Below are positions 57,563-64,000 of a stretch of DNA of 64,000 nt, piece by piece. The notes under the pieces are model-generated. The model was not told where the DNA came from. It made no database searches and saw only the letters and a list, made by a program, of their open reading frames with translations. Each line of letters opens with the position of its first letter. The stretch's first letter is position 1. Origin of the DNA: Cladobotryum mycophilum (taxonomy: Eukaryota; Ascomycota; Sordariomycetes; Hypocreales; Hypocreaceae); the NCBI GenBank assembly GCA_036429605.1, contig JAVFKD010000015.1:643421-707420 (forward strand), read 5' to 3'. A program made the position numbers and the translations under genes.

Positions 57563-60500
57563 AAATGGTTGTCGTTGTCGTTGATGTTGATGATGAGGGT
57601 GGTGATGAGATGAGAATGATGACTGTTGAGTGAATGAGATTTTGTGAATGAGAGTGAGCCTTGAGCGTGGGGTGCGTAAGAAATTGGCTGTCATTGGTGA
57701 GAGTGTAGCTTTCATAATTTAATTATTGTATAATTTATTTATATATTTTTCCTTTTTGGGGGTTGGCGTGTATAGCTGAGCTGAAACCTCTGGGGGAATT
57801 TGTTCCCTTGTTATTGGAAGGGGGTAGTATTTATGTAATGAATAGGGGGATAAAAAAATATGTTTCCAATGGAAGGGGAAACAGGGAAAGATGGTGCATA
57901 AAATAAATGATGATGGTAAATATCTATATTGGATTTGGATTGGGTTGGGTTTGTTGGGGCTAGACTTGTGGTAGTTAATTTCGAGTGCGTTGTGCCATGG
58001 CATGGCATGACATGGGTTAGAAAAGATGATGTTCTTTTTGCGAGCTTTTGTTTATTAAATTAATTGGGTTCTTGTTGGCTGGACACACTCTCTCTTCTCT
58101 CTTGTTCTCCTCTGTAAGAGGAAGAGAGGTCCGAAGGGGCCGAGGTGTGGTTCCGGGCTCGAACATGGGTAACGGAGGGAGAGGAGGGGGTGGAGGGGAG
58201 GGGCAATAAGGAGAGGGGAGCGGAAAGAAGGAAATGATTACTATTCAGGGAACCGAGGGAGTTGTTTTATGTCATGTTTTTTTTTTGGATGGAGAGAGAA
58301 GAGAGAGAGAGAGAAGAGAGAGAGAGAGAAAGAGAGAGAGAGAGGTAGGGTTTCATTGTGAGAAGCTGACTCGGAATCATCTACTGAGTGAGATGGCTTA
58401 GACGAGGGATATATGAGATCCATGGATAGTAGCACATGATAATTCATGATAATTCATAGAGAAATCCGGGGCCTTTATTATGGCAAATAGTACATAAAAC
58501 TAATCCTCCTTTTCAGTATTCCCATTTTCTGTAATTTTATTGCAAAGCTGCACACCATGTTTTGCATCATCGTTGTTTCAAGCTGAGAGTATCCGTCCCT
58601 AGGTAGGGTAGGGGGTTGCTGTGTTAGTCCTGAGCCTGCTTCGATGTTAATCGAAAGAATGTGGGATATAAATAGAGCAGATGGTTTTGCTGTTAAGCCC
58701 TTTACTCTGTATGCCCAAGACGTTTGAAAGGGGAGAAATAGAGAGAGAGAGATAAACATGATTTTTTTTTAAAAATGAAAAAAAAAATGAAAATTGAAAA
58801 ATGAAAAGATAAAACACAAAAATAGATGGTAGTTTCTTGCTAGGGAGGGCCGTTCAGTTGCTGCTCAGTTCTCGGCAAAAACAAGCGAGATAGATACTAT
58901 GTATAGGTAGTACCGGGTAATACCAAGAACCCCCAAATCTGTTTTCCCGTGTCTTCTTCTCTTTTGCAGTTTGCCGAGAATGGGACGAGGAGTTGGGAAG
59001 TACGCATAAATCGAGATTCGTGTTTGTCGGACCCGGGGGGGTTCGCCTTGCCTTGCCGGCCTTTGTTGGTTGCACTAGCTACCATTGGAGAAACATGCTA
59101 CTATTACAAGTATCATCTTTGGAAAGTAGTTCCATTGCCTGATAGGTCGGTATCAAGCATGGGTAGTAGATCTGTAAAAGGCTCTGGGGAGTAACGTTTC
59201 TCACAATCTGGTGTTGTGGTCCTACAAGGTAAGTCGAGAAATTGGCAACATATGAAGAGGAACCTGTAGACTCAAGACTTGCAGAGCTTTTCTCATGGGT
59301 TGGGGAACGTGGCTTCTTTTCTTTTCTTCCCCTCTTCCCCTTCCTCCTCTTTCTCTCCTCCCTCTCAACCCCCTTCTCCTCCTTCTCATCATCCCCTTTC
59401 TTCTTCTCCTGCTTCTACTTCCTCCTTCTCCTCTTCTTCCGTATGCATATCAATACGAGTTTGTTTCCTATCCCAATCACACCCGCTAACCCGTCATCGA
59501 CGTGCGGCATCTTGTTGGCAAGCTTTGAGATCACTGGCATGTCAGTGGCTGCTTCGTCACACGGGGCACCAAGATTGCGGGTGTTGCGTTGGAATCTCGG
59601 CAGTATTCAGATGAACGGGATGGTGGTTACTCCAAGTAAAATACTCGACGTTTGAAAAAAAAAAAAAAGGACATGAGGACGGTTTTGTGCTAGATCGAGA
59701 TGGGTCAAGATATAGATAGTCCTCATCAAGGGAACATGCTTGTAGCCAACAATTCAGGATATAGTAATAGAAGAAAGAAACGAATCAAGAAACCAAGTCA
59801 TTGATCTCTATACTTACTCCCCCCAAACCCCCCAACCCCCCAACCCCCAACCCCCATAAAAGGCGAGATTCGAGTCCTTGTCGTGCAAAAATCGGTTGAA
59901 CCTCGTACGCAGCATCTCGTACAACCAAGTTATCCAGAACCTAAGCCCCATCCCATCCCGTTAAACAAAACGAAACAAAACACTATACAACAAACAATTT
60001 TTGCCGAAAAAAGTGAAACAAAAGATCCAAATCAAGGGAATCAAGGGCAAAGAGCTTTTCAGAAACATTCCCCCTTGTCATATATGTTTAAAGGAGGTCC
60101 TCATCTCACTTTCCGTCCCTCCCGCCCGTTTTTAGTTAAAAAAAGATTCCTTGTTGCAAACATCAAACATTTTCCTTTTCCAACAAACCAAATAGGGGGA
60201 GCAGAAAAATGATGGGGCGGTGCCATGTACGATGTTCTTCTTGTAAGGTGGTGGTAGTAGCGAGGGTGGTAAGATTTTGAGAAAATCAGGTTAGATTTCC
60301 AGGATGCTCAGGGCATTGTCGTACTTGAGCGCCAAGAAAAGGGGAACGACATACAACTTTTTGGCAAACGGTTGACCATGGAGTTATCCGTCTGGTCCTG
60401 TCCGTTGCTAGCACAAGCTATCATGGGTTGCTGCGGCCTGATTGAAGTCAGCCTACTTTCAGTTCTCTCGTCATAAAGTGTTATCAACTCATAACCTCCT

Positions 60501-60688
60501 CAGCTGGTATATGTTTCTTCTTTTCCTTCCTCCTCTTCTTCTACCTTCACCACTCACCATCTCCACTTCTCTATTCATTTAGAGAGGAACTTCACCAAAA
60601 CATCAGAGGTTATCCACCCATTGGTGACCCCCGCCTCTCTCCTCTTTCCTTATCATCTACATCTACCTTTCATCTCATCACCACCGTC
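57563..60688. other. Intergenic region between DUF829 and protease genes
   Basis: About 3.1 kb, divergent promoters at both ends. It holds (GA)n runs (58292-58345), A/T homopolymer blocks (58760-58810), a (CT)n-rich block (59318-59440), and a C-tract cluster (59819-59855). The final 170 bp before the protease are CT-rich (TTCTTCTTTTCC-like), a usual fungal promoter and leader feature. Open frames here are repeat translations. Confidence 0.45.
59819..59855 (-). other. Potential G-quadruplex (five G tracts on minus strand)
   Basis: Five runs of five or six C, separated by two or three A, so the minus strand has five G tracts with AA/TTT-length loops. This satisfies the strict four-tract G-quadruplex pattern with very short loops. 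Confidence 0.75.
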
Positions 60689-62152
60689 ATGAATCTCATG
60701 CACTGGCTTCTCTGCCTCCTGGGCAGCTTCATCTGGGCAACGACTGCCAATGTTCCCCAGTCCACAAAACATGCCGATGACTGGGACCTTGACAAGCCCA
60801 TAAACGGCCTCACCTTTCAGCGCATCAAGGCCGTCGTCGAGCCCACCCGCGACGTGCCTACCAAGTACTTTTCCCGCTTGCGGGCCACCAAGGGAGAGTT
60901 GGCCAGCGTCACTCTTCCACTTCGGCCCTAGGAAGAGTCCTCCGCAACACTCCGGGTTCGGTTAAGCATTCCTTCCAAAATGTCAGTGCCGTGGGCGACG
61001 CCTCGACCCAGTATGCTATTCAGTGCAGCTGGGACGACACTCCCATCTGGCTGCTCTTCGATACCGGAAGCTCAGACACCTGGGCCGCCAAATCGGACTT
61101 TGAATGCTCAGACGGCACCGGCCTGACTCACGGCCAATCCGCCTGCGGCTTTGGACATCCCTATATTCCCGATTTCCTCCACGGCGAGGTCCCAGATCTA
61201 CACTTTTCTCTAAGGTACGGCTCAGGGGAGTACATCTCGGGCCCCATGGGCCTCAGCGACATATCCTGCGGCGGCGTCTCCGTCTCCAAGCAGCAGGTCG
61301 GACTAGCCAACAGCACCTACTGGCACGGTAACAACGTAACGGTCGGGATTCTGGGTCTGGCTTACCCGTCCATCACGAGCGCCTATTACGGCCAGATTGG
61401 GCACGAGGCGCCATGGAACGCCGTGACGTACACGCCATTCCTGACCAAGGCAATTTCGCAAGGGGAAATGAAACCCGTCTTTAGCGTTGGGTTGATGAAG
61501 AATGGGTCAGACGGGGTGTTGGCCTGGGGGGGATGCCGCCTATGGATTGGAGGTTTGGAGGAGTTGCGGCGACAGAGTTGATCATTGTGGGTGCAAATTC
61601 TAATCAGAGAGGCGAGGCTGAGAACTGACAATGGGTAGGCAAACCTGATCGGACAAGAGGAGACATCGTGGAAGTACTCGTTTTACACGATTGTTCCGGA
61701 TGGGATGAGATGGGATATGACGACGGACGAGACCAAGTATCCATACATTATCGACACGGGCACGACGATGATGTATCTGCCACCCCGTAAGTTTCCCAGG
61801 ACACACACGTGTTGAATGTCAAAGATGCTAACACTGAGAAAAAGCCCTCGCCGAAGCCATCGCCATGGCCTTCCAGCCGCGAGCTGTCTACCTCTACCAA
61901 TGGGACACCTACTTTGCCCCCTGCGACACCGTCCCCCCGCGCTTCGCCGTCGTCATCTCGGGCATCGAGTTCTGGATCAACTCGGCGGACCTGGTGTTCA
62001 GGGACCTGGTGGACCCTCTGACGGGCTACTGCGCCATCGGGATCGCGAGCGGGGGGTCGGGGCCGTATATCTTGGGGGACGTGTTTCTGCAGAATGTGCT
62101 AGCTGTGTTTGATATAGGAGCTGCAGAGATGAGGTTTTATGCGAGGGATTGA
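60689..62152 (+). CDS. Secreted A1 aspartic protease, with two frameshifts
   Basis: About 451 aa when two bases are restored. Exons: 60689-61586, 61639-61786, 61845-62152. It has a signal peptide (LLCLLGSFIWATTA, cut near residue 20), a propeptide to about residue 100, then the pepsin fold with both catalytic motifs: DTGSSDTW (Asp 125) and DTGTT (Asp 339). A secreted, acid-active endopeptidase is expected; no GPI signal or C-terminal helix is present. Break 1 lies around 60915-60930 (the CGGCCC stretch before an in-frame TAG). Break 2 is in the G7 run at 61526-61532, after which one more base restores WGG and the MDWRFGGVAATEL continuity. With both, exon 1 is exactly 300 codons and joins the next exon in phase 0. 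Either assembly errors or a young pseudogene. Confidence 0.82.
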
Positions 62153-64000
62153 AGCGGCTCAGGATGGAGATGAAGATGAAAACGAAGACGTGAAGCTGTG
62201 AAGCCGAGAGGGTGATTGAGTGACTGGGTGATTCGGGAGAAGTAATGATGCCAGTGGTGAGTAGGGATGTGAGGCAATCGAGAGATGGAAATCTGGTGAG
62301 TGAGGAGGACATGAAGGAAGTTGTCACCGAGTACGAGATTAGTACTTGAGGCAGGTGGTCTACAGTCTTCCGATGTACACTCCAGATTTGCTGGAATTAA
62401 TAATTAGCCCTTATTATTATTATTTAAAAGCAACAGATGAAAAAAACAAGCTCCATTAAAGCGTGAACATCATTTCCCTTTGTTGTTTGTTTGTTTATTG
62501 GTGGATTCATGTAACTGCGGGTTTTTATGTATTTAGTTCCAGGTTGGTGGATGGACGATCAAAGAATGGGGGAAACGACTTGCATCGCGGATCATGTGGC
62601 GATTTGATGTTGCTTATCAGGGTCTTTCCCCCTTTGTAGTGCTAATTGATACAAGTACCAGTGCTGATACAGAGGGCTGGAGGAGCTGGAGCCGTTCTGC
62701 CTATCCCGTGTGTCTATCTGTATCCGTCAGTCTGTCCTTGTCTGCCCATTTACATCTGCCATTGTCAAACTTGCATACTTCAAACATTGCATTCTAAAAC
62801 ATTTCGCTTCATCCTCTTTGAAATTGTTATTATTGTTTTTACTTTTTACTTTTATTTTATTTTATTTTTACTTACCAATCGGATTGTTATTTCCCTGACC
62901 GTGGCTTTAAGAGAGTCCTGACATTTTCTCCTGAAATCACGCAACCAGACCCTTCGAAAAACTCATCCTCCCCTTACGCCCTTTTTCTCCCCGTCATCAT
63001 CGTCACCACTCACTCAGGGGGAAGAGAGAAAGTCGTTCAAAGAGCGAGACTTTTGACATCAGAACTCATCCAAGAAACCTTCATTATGAGAGGTGTTGCA
63101 TCTGGACCGCCGACACCTTCGGGTAGAGCACGAGCAAATACATGGAGTTTCAGCAATGTGAGTAAATAATGGCAGATCAAAGTTCCAAGTTGGAACATGT
63201 ATGCATATTTTCTTTTTCTTTTTCTATTTCTCTTCCTAGGAATGATTGTATTGCAATTATTCTCTGTGGCTATTTGAATTCAAGGAATCAAAGAAACAAA
63301 ACCAAAAAAAAAAGCTTCCCGTCAAGTGACGGAAAACCAACACATGCAAGACGCAAAATGCAGATGCAAATATAAATGCAGCAAGCAGGCAGGCAGCACA
63401 AGCATAAAAGCAGGGCGGTGAAGAAGCGAGTCCAACGAGAGAGAGAGAGAGAGAGAGAGTCAATCAAGTGTCTCGACCGCCCCCAAATGCGGATGCAAAG
63501 TAGAGGGCCCCCACTATCGTGAACCTTGTTGGTGGAGGTTGGAGACGAGAGAGAGGCCGAGGGAGAAGAAGCACAGGGAGTGCGAGAGAGACAGAGCTCA
63601 CAAAGGACGGCCAAATGGCAGAGAGAGTATCAAACAAATCTACAATGTCCTCTGAAGGGGCCCTACAGTTTGGGAGGCAAAAAGATCTTCAGGGATTCAT
63701 TTCTCATTGCAATTTCTTCAAGATTATCCCGTCTCAGACCATGAGGATGATACGAAATGAGGAACCGGTCTCATGATCGGATCGGACAGGGCCGGAACGG
63801 GAGGACGGTTCAGCGCAGCACAGCACAGCACAGCACAGCCCAAGCCAAGTCCAGTCCTTAGCAGCTAGGGGGGACGGACGGACATGGGAGGAGAGGGAGA
63901 CGAAGAAGAAAAAACTGTTCCTGCAGTGTCAGGCATTCAGGGTCTTGTCTGCATGCATGCAGGCAGGCAGGCAAGGCAGGCCAGTCAAAGTCACTCACTC
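62153..64000. other. 3' flank of the protease gene to window end
   Basis: About 1.85 kb. A T/A-rich block lies near 62830-62870. A (GA)n run is at 63441-63459, a (CAGCA)n run at 63811-63838 and a (GCAG)n run near 63955-63973. At 63086 an ATG begins a 24-codon frame ending exactly at a GTGAGT donor (63158), possibly the first coding exon of a further gene, but no convincing second exon was found. Other frames have no domains. Confidence 0.4.

Noticed and set aside
59818..59856. Internal telomere repeat
   Set aside because: Units are C5-6 with A2-3, not the CCCTAA expected for a filamentous fungus.
59860..59890. A tRNA-like T-arm (GATTCGAGTCC)
   Set aside because: No matching acceptor stem, D-arm or anticodon arm could be built around it.

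Overview
The window looks like a chromosome piece from a filamentous ascomycete, most likely a Sordariomycete and plausibly Hypocreales. The signs are spliceosomal introns of 46 to about 290 nt with GT(R)AGT-type donors and CTAAC-like branch points, CT-rich leaders, long UTRs, many simple repeats, and typical Pezizomycotina proteins (SSN8 cyclin, PET8 carrier, SAL1-type carrier, secreted aspartic protease, BTB protein). The order is an inference from protein flavour, not a database match. I see no rRNA, tRNA, CRISPR array, transposase or biosynthetic cluster.

Layout. 0-8.7 kb: the 3' tail of a gene cut by the window edge, a zinc-finger gene with a frameshift, then a bZIP factor with an AT-hook. 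9-17.6 kb: a TilS-type PP-loop ATPase (minus), a BTB/POZ protein (plus) and a membrane-anchored DUF4097-like protein (minus). 18.6-21 kb: several coding-looking fragments broken by stops and frame changes, perhaps decayed genes. 21-29.4 kb: a Ca2+-regulated mitochondrial carrier (SAL1 type, minus) divergent from the Mediator cyclin SSN8 (plus), then a membrane-anchored alpha/beta hydrolase (minus) divergent from a small Cys-rich coiled-coil protein (plus). 29.4-36.4 kb: gene-poor. 36.4-50 kb: an unknown disordered protein, a small mitochondrial protein, the S-adenosylmethionine carrier PET8, a WDR48/Bun107-like deubiquitinase cofactor, a small Cys-rich protein and a triple-KH RNA-binding protein. 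49.5-55.7 kb: gene-poor, with a large nested (GA)n satellite. 55.7-62.2 kb: a second small Cys-rich protein, a TMEM53/DUF829 protein and a secreted aspartic protease.

The genes do not form one pathway. They are mostly housekeeping genes: mitochondrial transport and translation, transcription and Mediator, ubiquitin control, RNA binding and secretion.

The main finding is technical but matters for any annotation. Six multi-domain genes each become an uninterrupted, family-consistent protein only if one base (two in the protease) is added, and at six of the seven sites the base falls in a G/C run of 4-7. Every correction is a missing base, and the exon lengths then sum exactly to whole codons. 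This points to uncorrected homopolymer deletions in the assembly rather than seven independent pseudogenes. The broken fragments at 19-20 kb show the opposite sign of shift and an in-frame stop, and look like real decay. I did not find a convincing new multi-gene system.
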